This document shows, piece by piece, positions 35,034-47,410 of a DNA stretch of 64,000 nt (position 1 is the stretch's first letter; every line of letters starts with the position of its first letter). The notes beneath the pieces were generated by a model. It was not told where the DNA came from. It did not search any database and saw only the letters and a program-made list of their open reading frames with translations. This stretch comes from Cryptomeria japonica (Eukaryota > Streptophyta > Pinopsida > Cupressales > Cupressaceae), in contig NC_081408.1 of the NCBI RefSeq assembly GCF_030272615.1, positions 198,054,841 through 198,118,840 on the forward strand. Reading direction: 5' to 3'. A program made the translations under genes and the position numbers.

Positions 35034-35049
35034 CCTTGCTCTGATACCA
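35034..35049 (-). other. R3 primer binding site (initiator tRNA-Met)
   Basis: The minus strand reads TGGTATCAGAGCAAGG, 3 nt inside the 5' LTR; it is a perfect match to the initiator tRNA-Met 3' end. Confidence 0.93.
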
Positions 35050-35727
35050 AAATGTCATGCCCAAAATTTAGGGCAAAAACGGAATGATTTTTTTTTAAAA
35101 TACTAATTAATTAACAAGTTCGCTCACACGACAAGCGTTAATGAAATTTCCATAATGATATTCGAGCTAATTCTGAATCGAATCAAGCATCGATAATTCG
35201 TTTAATTCTAATTGCGGAAAACTAACTAGAATAATTTTATCTCCACGAGATACCTAGTCATTAAGTTTATTAAATCAATCACGCTAAAGAAATAGGAGAG
35301 GAAAATTAATTCAATCTCCAATATGACTATATAGTCTAAACAACCATTTTAAAATTTTAATGCTCTAATTAAATTAACTAGGGCAATATTAAGCATTTAA
35401 CACGCTAAATATAATTGAAATTTATAAGACCAGGCTTTATTCATAAATATGTATATTTCTTTTATTTTTCTTTTACTACCTATTAGAAACCAATACAGAG
35501 GTATTTAAATATTTAAATCTCTATTAATTACTTACTCCAAATTATAACCAGAATATTATATATATATATATATATTTACATATATTTATATATTTTAATT
35601 CTTTAAAAAAAAAAAACATAACTTTCCAAAATAATAATCAATATTTTTCCAACACTAACTAGGGTTCTATTTTTTTTATATATATATATTAACAACTCTA
35701 AATTATCATGTAAATTTTATTTCATTT

Positions 35728-35752
35728 ACCCTAGCCCTACCCGGGCTAGGGT
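35728..35752. repeat. Inverted repeat in R3 5' LTR
   Basis: Same 10-bp arms and 5-nt spacer as 27016-27040. Confidence 0.85.
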
Positions 35753-35854
35753 TTAATCTCTTTAATTTTTTATTACCTCTAAAATTCCACAGGGCCGAAA
35801 AATGGTGGCAGCCATTTTTATGCAGGGTTTGAAGAAGGCGAAGGGCCGAAGGCG

Positions 35855-36056
35855 CCACTGTGTGAACGCACAGTGGCGGCGTGGCACCACTGTGTGTCCA
35901 CACAGTGGGCGCCGCTTGCGGCTCGCACCACTGTGTGTCCACATAGTGGCGGCCGCGGCCGACCACTGTGTGTCCACACAGTGGGAGCCGAAGCGTCTCG
36001 CACTGTGTGTTCACACAGTGGATGCTGCGCGGCCCACACTGTGTGTACACACAGTG
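35855..36056. repeat. Array of six near-palindromes in R3 5' LTR
   Basis: Counterpart of 27143-27350, again six units ending in the perfect palindrome CACTGTGTGTACACACAGTG (36037-36056). Unit 3 has lost symmetry by one C to T change, and the spacer after it differs (GGCCGCGGCC). Confidence 0.92.
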
Positions 36057-36190
36057 GGGTCTGCGTGGATCCCAAAATTCCCCTTTTTTTTTTAATTTAG
36101 TTTTTTTTTTATAAGATTTACATACAAAATTTTAAACAAGATAACAAAGGGAAAGCATTATGTAAATCAAAATTTCATGTGCACAAATAA

Positions 36191-36192
<2 letters not shown>

Positions 36193-36253
<61 letters not shown>
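36193..36253. repeat. (TA)n microsatellite in R3 5' LTR
   Basis: About 30 TA units; the matching site in the 3' LTR (near 27592-27613) has far fewer. Confidence 0.92.
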
Positions 36254-36256
<3 letters not shown>

Positions 36257-38760
36257 GGTATATAAACTTAGGCTCTTTTATTTATTTATTTTAATTGCTG
36301 ATAAAAGAAATTGAAGTAGATCTTTTGCTAAACTTTTATTCTAACACATTTTTTTCTTAAAATACATCATACTATTCTGAATAAAACACATTCATTGATT
36401 TTTCCACTAATAAAACAATTACTTAAAACACCCTTATTCTTTTTAAATACTTAGGATCTTTTAGCAAAATAACTCATACTTTTCAACAAGTAGAATATAG
36501 ATAAAATTTATTTGAAAACTAATTTTTCCATAATACAAAAGAAGCTTTTGCATGCAACTCAAGGAAGCTTTTCTTTTTCTGAAACAAAAACAGAAGTAGA
36601 AATAAAACAAGCTTTTTTACAACTCCAAGATATTCTGCAAATTTTACAGGATGTTTCTTTGTTTAGCTACAACAATAAACCTCAAGTCTATTTTCAAGAA
36701 TTACAAGTTGCCTCTCATTTCTATGAATGAGGGCATACTTCTGAATCAAATTAAAACAAATATTTGCAAATGGATTTAAGTATCTTCAACAATAATCTTC
36801 TGTATCTTTTCATGGTTCCTATTCTCTTCTCTTGACTTTCCTGCATAATAGAACACAAATATGACCACGGAGTGCTCACCTCCCAGCCTAGGCTAACTGG
36901 TAGCCACCCCCGAGCTCGGAGAACCAATTCCTAGATGGGTAACAAACAGGCAAACACATAGAAGGCAAATACATACAGATTTTCAGACACAATCCCAACT
37001 TGGCTTTACAGCACCACACTTTGGTGATGATCTTTTCAAAGGGTGGTAGTGGACCAATACCCTGAGGAGAACTGCAAGTAAGAAATAAACAAGAAGCCAC
37101 CTCATGGCACAATAATTATATCAAGAATCTCAACCCCTTATTCCTTATGCCCCCCAAAGGCATTCTAGCATTATTTCCCTCCTTATGACCCCAATTGCAC
37201 AAATAGGTGATGCAGCAAGGGTCACACAAAGATCCCTTGTGATCGCTCTCAAAAGAGAGTCTCTCACTTGAGGGTTGTCACTGCTACCACCCACAAGATC
37301 CTCTTCTCTCCCAAGAGTAAGAGGTCTTGAGAAAACTCCCAAAACACAAACAAATCATAATGCAAAATACCAAATGAATTTCAAAAAGAAACATTCAAGA
37401 ACACAGATTTCTTACACCAACATACTTCCAGACATAAGCAAGAAGAAGACATTACAATGAATAATTGAAACCAACCTTAATCTGCCCAAAGGTATTATGA
37501 TATTTGAGGAAGAGCTGCCCAATCCACGAATCTTTTTCCTTCTACCCTTAGTCAATTTTTCTATTCCATCCTATTATTTTCTTTTCAAAATTTCTCGTCT
37601 CCAAAAATGGAGAGTGGGTGATTACCCTCCAATTCTCAAAAATCTTCCTTAAGAAGCTCATTCTCTGAGTTCTCACAAGTTTCTAAAAACCAAAAAGGAA
37701 AAAAAAGCAGAATGCAAAAAGACTCTCATTCCAAAAGGAAAAATCTTAATTAGATTTAAACTTCTAATTTTCAATTTTCGCACAACTCAAAAAAGCCAAT
37801 TTTTAAAGCATCAAAAAGGTCATTTAAACGTAGAAACTTGCCTAAAATTACCCCTAACCCCTAGGTATACCTTATGGGCTTTAGGAAACCCTATTAAACT
37901 ACCCCTAGGTGTTCATTTAACCCATTTTAAACCCCTCTGAAGTTTATTTTCGGGTCAAACATATGTTGACCACCCCAAATATTATATTCCCAAATTATTT
38001 ATGACAACACATTATTTTATTTAAGAAGAACTATAATTAAACACTTTCCCACCAAGAGACCAAATAAAACATGTTAAATTTAAATCCACACATGTGTCAA
38101 GTGACACAAATAAAACACTTTTACAAAATAAAACATGAATTTGTCTCTTGTGGTTTTACACATTAAATTTAAATAACACTTAACACTCATGCAACATATA
38201 CTGTTATGAATAAAATACAACACAAACGGGGTGTTGTCTCTCCAAATAGACAACCCCTGGCTTACGAACATACATAAGTCTAGGTTTGGTTCTCCGTAAT
38301 TTCCATGGTCACATGGTAAATTTCCTGCACATCTCATTTAACACATTAGTACTTTCAAATATCCACATATAATATAATTCAAAGGAATAACAATACACAT
38401 CATCACTTGCATACAATTTTCATCTGCACAGATTATATACATCTTTTATCAAGCAAATTCACATAAGCAATTTCATCCCAATTCACATAACTAACCATAC
38501 ATCATAGTTCTATATTCATAGTATAGTCCTGCAAATCCAATAACGACATCTATCATTGCAATATCATCCTATCTAAAAATCATGTAGTGTTCTATCTCAT
38601 AAAGCATGTAAGTAATTCACCAAATCATAGCAATGTTATCGAAATCCTGAAATCATATAAGTTCTAAGTCTCAAAAAGCATCAAAATAAAGTATTCATAA
38701 TAGTCTAAAAATAAAATCCACTGAATGTCAGACTGAGTTGAGGTGAGGCCTCACAAAGTC

Positions 38761-39312
38761 TGAAGATTGCAAAAATATTGAACAAGAGGTGAAGAATCTA
38801 AAGGAAGATAATAAGATCATTGATAGTAGTAAGGTCCTGGAAGATTTTATTAGCATGTAGTAAGTTAATTCAGACAAAATTGGACTTGGTTTTGCAACCT
38901 AGTATATGCTCGGATTAGAATGATAAAGAAAATAAAGAAATTAAAGATGAAGTAGAGAATAACTCAAAAGATGAGAAGAAGACCTATAATCAGAAATCAA
39001 ATGCAAGAAGACCACCAGTCTGACGACCTAATGCACAAATGTACCCATCTTTTAATGGATATTGTTTTAAATGCAAAAACTTTGGACACAAGGCAATAAA
39101 CTATAGAATCATTCAATGTTATTGTTACAAGATGTTTGGACATAAAGAAAGTATCTATAGAAATAATGTTGTGAATCAAAATTATAATCCAATTTTTTTA
39201 AACAAGAAGAGCTACAACTTTCACAAATGTTGTTACATTTGCAATAACTATGGACATAAGGCTAGTCAATGCAAATACCTATCATATTTGGTAAGATCTG
39301 AGAGGAAGATTG
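38761..39312 (+). pseudogene. R2 gag, second piece (zinc knuckles)
   Basis: Continuation of R2 gag after the R3 insertion. A coiled-coil remnant is followed by three CCHC boxes: CFKCKNFGHKAINY (last Cys changed to Tyr, about 39066), CYCYKMFGHKESIY and CYICNNYGHKASQC (about 39236-39277). The YPSFNGYCFKC context is like multi-knuckle copia Gag. Stop codons interrupt the frame. It is cut at 39312 by R5. Confidence 0.75.
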
Positions 39313-40885
39313 TGATGGGGAGGGGTTCTCAAAGAGAGTCTCACCTTTCTCAATAGGAACTTGAGTGATATGTTAGTGGGCTCCTTTCACTCTGCATTGG
39401 CTTTTCAACAAACTAAAACTCTCAAACTCTCTAGGAGTGCCCCCTATCAAATTGTGCTCATTATTTGCTCAGGCATGGTTGAGGTTCACAAGGGTAAATC
39501 CAACTTAAAATCTATGCAATCTTCTAGAATATACTTGTAGGGGTTGTAGTAGGTGTTCTTAAGGTATTTACATGCCAATCAACTAGTTTTACAATTGTCT
39601 TTCCTTCATTTCTTCATCACTCCCTCTTTCTCCTATTTTCTAGGCCTAGTAGCCCTAGAGCCCCAATTAGCCCCACCTAACCGGTTTGTGGGGAATTTCT
39701 CAAAATTCACTCAAATACCCTAGAAAAATATTTTATGATCTGAATGCCCTTTTGGATGAACATTTAGATCCATCGGGTGAGAAATTCAGGTCTGTCTGTA
39801 CAAGTAGGGAACCCAAAAATGACATTTAAGAAGGGTTTTGAGATTTTGTGGTCTTCTTCAGAGGGTTCACTATCTTCTCTAGTCTGTCACACCTCCAACC
39901 TTCCATATAGACTCTGCCACACCTTGATCACTCATGCCAAACACTTGGCATCTACATAATTGATCATCCCTGCAAGCATATGTAACTTTTCAATCATTTT
40001 CCTAATCGGTCTATGACTGAGCTCACCTAGGAAATGATGTCATATAGCCTTCCCATGACTTCCAGGACAAAAAAAAACTTATTTACACTATAAAAAGGTT
40101 CCATGGCTTGAGTCCCAAGGCTTATTGAGCAAAAATCAAGGGATTTCAAGCTGGAACCATAATTGGGCTCTTAAACCCTTGCTCAAGCCGAGAGCAATGT
40201 AAAATAACAAACACACTTCAAACTTGCACTAGAAACTATTACAAATACCTTTTGAGCACTAAAATGACATATACAAATCAATCATGAAATAACAGTAGTG
40301 AAATCAATCCATTGAGTACGAACTGCTGCTCAAAATTTAAGAAAATTGCAAGGTAAAATCTAGTAAATCTCTTCACAATGTATTCAAACGTGCTCAATTA
40401 TTTTGCCAACCTATTTACATTTCTTCTCAGAGAATTTTATATTCTATCTTAATCCTAACCAACTCGTCATTGGTTGAATAACCACTGATGTGCTCAAAGA
40501 TGCAAAAAGTTGCTCAAAAGTTGTAAAATGTTGTCGAGCAACAATGATAACTTTTGCCAAAATGTACATTTTTACATTCCATACATTGCTACTCATCCTA
40601 AACCTTCTAGAATGACTTAAAAACACTAAAATTACATTTCTAGTGGCAAATAAGGTGTTACAAAACATTTTACACCAAAATGCAAGTTTATGCCATTTTA
40701 GGCTTACAAGGGCTCATAAGCCAAATTTGAGTAAATACATGATCTAGTTGACATTCATCCTCCAAATTCATATCCAAAACACATGTGGAACTATGAGAAT
40801 TCCATTATTAACAAAGCTAAACCAAACTAAAGACTAAAACACCAAAATCTAGAAAATGCACTCAAAACTAGGTTCTCTCGCACCA
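39313..40885 (-). repeat. R5 3' LTR
   Basis: 1,573 bp, TGATGGGGAGGGGTTCTC to CACCA in plus-strand reading; it matches the split copy. The empty site for R6 is seen here as GAGGGTTCACTATC near 39866. The adjoining minus-strand PPT is CTGGGGGAGTA (40886-40896). Confidence 0.9.
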
Positions 40886-40916
40886 TACTCCCCCAGTGAG
40901 AAAGACATCAAGTGAC

Positions 40917-43900
40917 TCATTTAGGAATAAAAGAAATGGGAAGTCCAAACTTATAAAATTCTTCCTCAGGTATCCAAGTAGCCTTAGATGCTGGAAGGTG
41001 CTGCAATTTGATCAAGTGTTCCATATAGACAATATGCCTTGTTTTCTTGAGAACTCTAGAGTCTAACACCTTCTCAGCACATGTGGTAAGGGAAGGTTTG
41101 GAAGTGCATGAGAGACCTCTAAGACTCTACTTCCTTCCTCTATAAGTGTTTCCTTATATTGCACCAAATCGGAAACATTGAAGATGGGAGATAAAGCCAT
41201 ATCTTTGGGTAGGTCCAGTTTGTAAGCATTGTTGCCATACTTTGCCAAGATTTTGCAAGGACTAATCCTCATCATCTGAAGTCTTTCTTTGTTCAAGTGG
41301 ACCATGACCAAGTCCCCAACAAAAAATTGTATATATTTTCTTTTCTCGTCTACTTTTTCTTTGATTCTTTGAGAGGTGTCTAGTAGTGTTGTCCTAACCT
41401 GCACATGAATCTATTGCATGGATTGAGCCATGTCCATAGAATGTCCACTCTGTTTTCCCATCTTTCCAAAATCTCTGAGATCTAAAACACCTCTAGGATG
41501 AAGGCCATACACAATCTCAAAAGGGCTTTTACCGGTTGACCTATTTACACTGTCATTATAGGAAAACTCAGCTTGATGGATGACTAGATCCCAAGCTTGT
41601 CCATACTCCTTTGTCAAACATCTAAGAAGGTTTCCAAGTGTTCTATTGACCACCTCTATTTGGACATCCATTTGGAGATGATAGGATGAACTGAAAGACA
41701 AGTTAGTACCCAATATTTGCCATCAAGTCTTCCAAAATTGACCAATAAACTTTGCATCTTTATCTGATACAATGTTGATAGGTAAACTATGAATTATGAT
41801 AACTTCTTTGAAAAACAAATGAGCAATATGACTAGCATCATGAGTGACCTTACATGGAATAAAATGGGTCATCTTGCTAAACCTATCTACCGCCACATGT
41901 ATGCTATCAAAATCTGATTTGGTTTTAGGCAAACCAACAACAAAATCCATACACACTCCCATGGCCAGTTTGGAATAGGTAAAGACTGATAAAGACTAGA
42001 ATTAGAAGAGATACCTTTAGCTCTTTGGCAAACCACACATTGTTCCACATATTTCCTAATATCTCTTTGCATCTTATGCCAATATTAGAATCTTTGGACA
42101 AGTTCCAAAGTCTTGTTCAAGCCAAAATGTCCACTTAGGAATCAGTTATGCTTCTCTTGCATCAAATTTTCTCTCATAGATCCTTTAGGTACACATAGCT
42201 ATCCTCCCTTAAACAAAAGATCATCTTTTAAGGTGTAATCTGCATATTCACTATGAAAAAGGTTTCTAAACTCTTGACAAACCTTGTAGGAAACAACAAA
42301 GTCTTCATCATCTTGATATAAACCTTTGAAACTATCCACTCCAATGCTCTTGAGCTACACTTCTTGCACTATTAGCATCCTTCTACTTTATTACATTTCC
42401 CCTTCTTTTGTTTAATTGTAAAAGTATATGACTACAAATACTCTACCCATTTAATATGCCTATGATTCAACTTTTCTTGTGAATTGAGAAAGCTAAGAGC
42501 TTGGTTATCAGTATAAACCACAAATTATTTAGGCAGCAAATAATGCCTCCACTTCCTAAGAGATTGAACAAGTACATACAACTCCAAATCCTAACAGGAG
42601 TACATTTTCTTTGTATCATTGATCTTGTCACTGAAAAATGTAATCGGTCTATTGTCTTGGCTTAAAACTGCTCCAACTGCTATATTGCTTGCATCACATT
42701 CAATGGTGAAGAGCTTGTCAAAGATTGGAAGAATTAGTACCGGTTGAGTAGCCACCTTTTTCTTCAAGAGATCAAATCCTCTTTGTGCTTCTTTTGTCCA
42801 TTAAAACTTGGTTTTCATACCTCTTTTGATTGTATCAAGCATGGGTACACATATCTCACTGGATCCTTTGATGAACTTCCTATAGAATTGTGCCAAGCCA
42901 TGAAAACTTCTTACTTCACTTGTTGTCTTAGGTGTAGGCCAATTGATTATGGCTTCCACTTTAGAGGTATCTATCTTCAAAGCACCTCTTGAGATTACAA
43001 ACCCAAGATATATCAATTCATGTTTCATAAACTCACATTTCTCCAAATTGATGGTTAGTTTCTCATCACGTAGTTTCCTCAATACAATCTCTATATGCTT
43101 AAGAAGTTCATCTTTAAACTTGTTAAAAATCAAGATGTCATCTAAATAAACAACAACAAATTTACCTATATAGTCTTTGAGTACTTCATTCATCAGTCTC
43201 ATGAATGTGCTAGGAGCATTTGTGAGTCCAAATGGCATAACAAGCCATTCATAAAGTCCTTTTGTGGCCTTGAAGGTTGTCTTCCATTCATCACCCTCCT
43301 TGATTTTGATTTGGTGGTAACCACTCTTGAGGTCTATCTTGGTGAAGTATTCAGCTCCTCCTAAACAATCCATCAAATATTCAATCCTTGGAATGGGAAA
43401 TCTATATTGTAATCCGGTTTATGGCTCTAGAATCAATACAAAATCTCCAAGTACCTCACTTCTTTGGGGCCAAAATGGTGGGGACTGCACATGGGTTGAT
43501 GCTCTTCCTTATCAAATCATTGTCTAAGAGTTCTTGTATTTTCTTAGCTACCTCCTTATTCTGATCCAATGTCATTTAATAGGTTTCCTTATTGGGCAAT
43601 GAAGCTCTAGGTATGAAGTCCATTTGGTGACTTATGGAACATTGAGGAGGAAAGGTTGCTGGTGTTCCATCACTGATAATGTCCTTAAACTGATCTAGGA
43701 CCTACTACACTTCATTGGGAATGCATACTTTCTTCTCATTGCTTTCTTCTTTTGGTTTTACAATAATTTCAAACCCCACTCCTCCTCCTTCTTTGAGTGT
43801 GTTAATGAAATCTTTCTCACCAACTAGCAGCATATTGGGACCCTTTGATCTGCCCTCTTCTTGGTCCTATGGACTATTCCATCCTTTTGAAAAGTATAGG

Positions 43901-45443
43901 CATTCTTCTCCCCATGGTGTATTTATTTTTTGTCAAACTACCATGGCCTGCCTAGGAGTAGGTGGCAAGCATCCATTGGCAAGATATCACACAAGATTTT
44001 GTCCTTGTAGCCTCCTATAGTGAAATCCACCCAATTTTGTTCATTCACAAGAACATGTTGCCCCTTGTTGAGCCAAGTAACCCTATAAGGACCACTATGT
44101 TGTATTGTTTGTAGGTTGAGCTTACTCACTGCTTCCTCTGACACTATGTTATATGTGGACCCTGAATCCACCACCACTCTACATACCTTTCCCATAATCT
44201 TGCATTTTATCCTAAATAAGGATCTCCTTTGGCTAGGTTCTTCCTTAACTGGCTCCTTAATCAAGACTCTTCTTACCATAAGATTCTCTCCAACCTCTGA
44301 ATCTAAATTTATTTTTGATGCCTTCATGTTTGCTGCACCTTCTTGAGCATAATTTACTCTCCTCTCACCTCCTTGGGATGAAGAAGACTTCTCAGGACAT
44401 CTATAGGTTAGGTGTCCAAGTTTATGGCAATTGTAGCACTTCATTGTGGTGAAATACAACCCTCTTCCTGATCCACTAGACCTTCCTCTACTAGATTTTC
44501 TAGACCCCCTTCCTCTATAGCTACTCCTGCTATTGGAATCCCCACTTTGGTCTACCAACTTGGATTCCCCTTGGGATCTTTGGTCTACACTTCTTCCACT
44601 GAAGCTACCTCTTTGACCTTTGCCATCTCTTCCCCTACCTCTACCTCTGTTTCTTTTCTCTTGTTTCTTTTTGCTCTTCTCTTCCGCCTTGAGTGCCAAT
44701 TGGTAGCACTTATGAATAGTACTAGGACATAACAAACTCAATTCTTCTTGAATATTCCATCTCAAGCCATTCAAGTATCTGGCTACTTTGATGCTTTCAT
44801 CTTCCACCACCTTGGATCTCAGATACAACTTCTGAAATTCCTCAGTTTAGCTGCTCACATCTAAATCTCTTTGTCTCAAGTTTTGTCTCTTCTTGTGTAA
44901 TTGGATTTCATAATCTTCAGGGATATATGCTTCTTTCACCTTGGCTAGAATTCCTTTCCAATTGGCTATTGGGTTCTTACGCTCTTTTTTCCTCTCCTCT
45001 TGGATGAATTTCCACCAATTCAAGGCTTCTCCCCTTAATCTAGATTTGGCTACCTTGACCTTTTGTGCCTCACTGATTCCATCACATTCAAAGTGATTCT
45101 CCAATCCTTCAATCCATTCCATGACTACTTTTGGTTCCATTTTTCCACAAAAAAGTGGTACTCCTTCTAAGGATTTGATGGCTCTAAGGAAAGGTTCTTT
45201 AGGTATAATAGGATCTGATTTAGGTGTACTATCCTCTTCTATCTCTTCCTTACCCTTCCCTCCATTGACCTTGATTGTCACTTTCTCAATCTTGTCTTCA
45301 ACTACATCTACTTTGCTCTCCAACTGTTGTAGTCTTACCTTGAGGAGTCTATTCTCTTCCTCTTGATCTTATACCTTCTTGGCTAACTCTGCATTGGTCA
45401 CCATCCTTGGACTATTTTCTCCTTCTAACTTAGTGTTTAGCAT
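40917..45443 (-). pseudogene. R5 gag-pol (chromovirus), multiply broken
   Basis: Gag starts at Met 45443 (MLNTKLEGENSPR) and holds one frame through 43938 with stops near 45370 and at 44847. A retrotrans_gag-like core (LRGEALNWWKF) is followed by an Arg/Gly-rich stretch, a zinc knuckle CYNCHKLGHLTYRC (about 44396-44440) and a protease VVVDSGSTYNIVS (about 44150). A stop after LLLGRPW (43938) is followed in the same frame by reverse transcriptase ([28 protein letters not shown] at about 43138-43149), then RNase H with stops. Integrase (42072-41411) has a frameshift near 41950; VSDKDAKF and FWK are still seen. The end carries a chromodomain-like ATWIPEEEF and a terminal stop at 40917. This is a non-functional fossil; clade within the chromoviruses not determined. 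Confidence 0.88.
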
Positions 45444-45467
45444 GAGCTGGCTTCTTCCCAAATCCTA

Positions 45468-45482
45468 GTTGCTCTGATACCA
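45468..45482 (-). other. R5 primer binding site (initiator tRNA-Met)
   Basis: The minus strand reads TGGTATCAGAGCAAC, 3 nt inside the 5' LTR. Confidence 0.92.
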
Positions 45483-45485
45483 CTT

Positions 45486-46040
45486 TGATGGGGAGAGGTT
45501 CTCAAAGATAGTTGCACCCTTCTCAATATGAAGTTGAGTGATATGTTAGTGGGATCCTTTCACTCTACACTAACTTTTCAACAAACCAAAACTCTCAAAC
45601 TCTCTAGGAGTGCTCCCTATAAAATTATGCTCAATAGTTTCTCAAGCATGGTTGAGATTCACAAGGGTAAATCCAACTTCAAAGCTATGCAATCTTCTAA
45701 CATATACTTCTAGGGGTTTTAATAGGTGTTCTTAAGGTATTTCCATGCCAATAAATTGGTTTTACAATTGGCTTTCCTTCATTTCTTCATCGCTCCCTCT
45801 TTCTCCTATTTTGTAGGCCTAGTATCCCTAGAGCCCCAATTAGCCCTACCTAACCGGTTTGTGGGGAATTTCTCAAAATTAACTCAAAGACCCTAGAAAA
45901 CTCTTTTATGATCCGAATACCCTTTGGATGAACATTTAGATCCATCAGGTGAGAAAGGCAGGTCTATCCGTACAGGTACGGAACCCAAAAATGGCATTTA
46001 AGAAGGGTTTTGGGACTTTGTGGTATTCTTCAAAGGGTTC
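45486..46040 (-). repeat. R5 5' LTR, part left of R6
   Basis: Matches 39313-39870. It continues at 55712 after the R6 insertion. Confidence 0.9.
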
Positions 46041-47386
46041 TGTAGACACCTAGAAATGGTCAACGCTTGCGGAGTCATACTTTAACATTTGTGCATTGCC
46101 TCATCTTAGGTTTTTGCATCACATTAACATTTCTCCTATGTCACGCACTTGGTCTTTATCATTTGCGAGCATCGAGTCCTTCTTTTGCATTCTTCAGTTG
46201 TCTCGCTTTCGAATTAGGTCTTGTCGATAACAATATTTGATCATGATTTTGGTCAATCTTGTCAATCTCTTATCAACTTGTCAATCTCGTCGTTTTACGA
46301 TCGATTCGTCATTGATCCTTGTCCTCTTCAATCATGTCAATTGGCGCATATCAATTTGGTCTCTTTATCAATATTGGTCAATTTGTCAACCAATTTCAAT
46401 TGTTTATCAATCAAATTGTTTATCAATTCAAAATCATGATCAAATCAAATCGACATTAATTGTCTTTTGTCAAGACCTAATTGTCGTCCTTGCATTTCTA
46501 ATTCATCTTCTAAGGTTTTATGATTTATTCATTTAATCTTGTTTGGCATTTTTCCTCTAGGTTAAATAATTTATTTATTTATCCTAAGTCTTCTTGTCAC
46601 AATTAAATGTTTATTTAATTGGCTAATTAATTTCTCCTATTCTTGTAAATTAATTAATAAATGACAAATTATTAATTAATTTACCTAATTTGCATCAATT
46701 TCCTAATTTTCATCATTTCCTAATTCCTAATTTCCACCTATTTTCTAATTTGTCAAATTTAATTTCCACCTAATTAGTTTCTCTCTAGTTCTCCCTATTT
46801 TTGTGCTTCGGTGGAAGCATGAATTTTTCATGCGTCATACTCTTGGCATAGCAAGATGTCAGAAGGTTCTAGTTCTCTAGTCTTTGCATTGGCAATATGT
46901 CATAATTCATGACATAGAAGGTTTCATAACCTTCTTCTTTCCACTCAATTGTGCCATTTTTGAAATTAATTGCTTCTAATATCCATTTCATGCTAATTTG
47001 ATCCTATCTCCAATTTATCTATAAATTGGATGATCTTCATCAATCAAAGCTAATTGGTAATTACATTGTCGAAATAATCACTTTGTCAAAACAATCACAT
47101 TTTGAGTACTCTTGTGCCAATGTCAATCTTGCTTTCACATTAGGTGTATGCACTTGAAGGTGAGATCCACAATCAAAGGCTATTTGGAGAGGAAAGAAGA
47201 ACAATGGAGCCGCATGAAGGAAGCATTCAGATCTACGTTTGGTTTGCATAGTATTTACTTTTGAATGTTTTGTCTTTATGTCTTTATTGAGTGTGTTTAG
47301 GATAGATCATTGCATTTAAGCTTTTGTGATTGGGATAGATTAGTATTTATATTTGCTTGTGATGATTTCCTATTTCCTAACATACA
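46041..47386 (+). repeat. R6 5' LTR
   Basis: TGTAGACACCTAGAAATGG to CATACA; matches 54385-55711. A good TATA box CTATAAATTGG lies at 47019-47029 (55343-55353 in the other copy). Confidence 0.93.
47019..47029 (+). promoter_or_regulatory. Putative TATA box of R6 5' LTR
   Basis: CTATAAATTGG, conserved in both LTRs, about 360 bp before the LTR end. Confidence 0.5.
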
Positions 47387-47391
47387 TTAAT

Positions 47392-47410
47392 TGGTGAACT
47401 CGACGTGAAC
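47392..47410 (+). other. R6 primer binding site, non-Met type
   Basis: TGGTGAACTCGACGTGAAC, 5 nt after the LTR. It differs from the R4 site at two positions; tRNA not assigned. Confidence 0.75.

Larger units (their letters stand above)
17957..38755 (-). mobile_element. R3: chromovirus (Ty3/gypsy) inserted in R2 gag, interrupted by R4
   Basis: Very long LTRs (about 3.7 kb) bracket a minus-strand gag-pol. The 5' LTR is on the right (35053-38755). Next to it is an initiator-tRNA-Met primer site, and a polypurine tract lies beside the left LTR. R4 sits inside the left LTR. Flanks are AAGTT (17952-17956) and AAGTC (38756-38760), a 5-bp target duplication with one mismatch. Net length without R4 is about 12.5 kb. 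A C-terminal chromodomain together with long LTRs suggests the Tekay/Del branch; that branch assignment is an inference. Confidence 0.92.
35053..38755 (-). repeat. R3 5' LTR (uninterrupted copy)
   Basis: 3,703 bp, matching the split LTR at 17957-30119. Small indels and about 2 percent substitutions are visible in the stretch 36480-36730 against 27841-28090. It ends GGCCTCACA in plus-strand reading. Confidence 0.93.
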
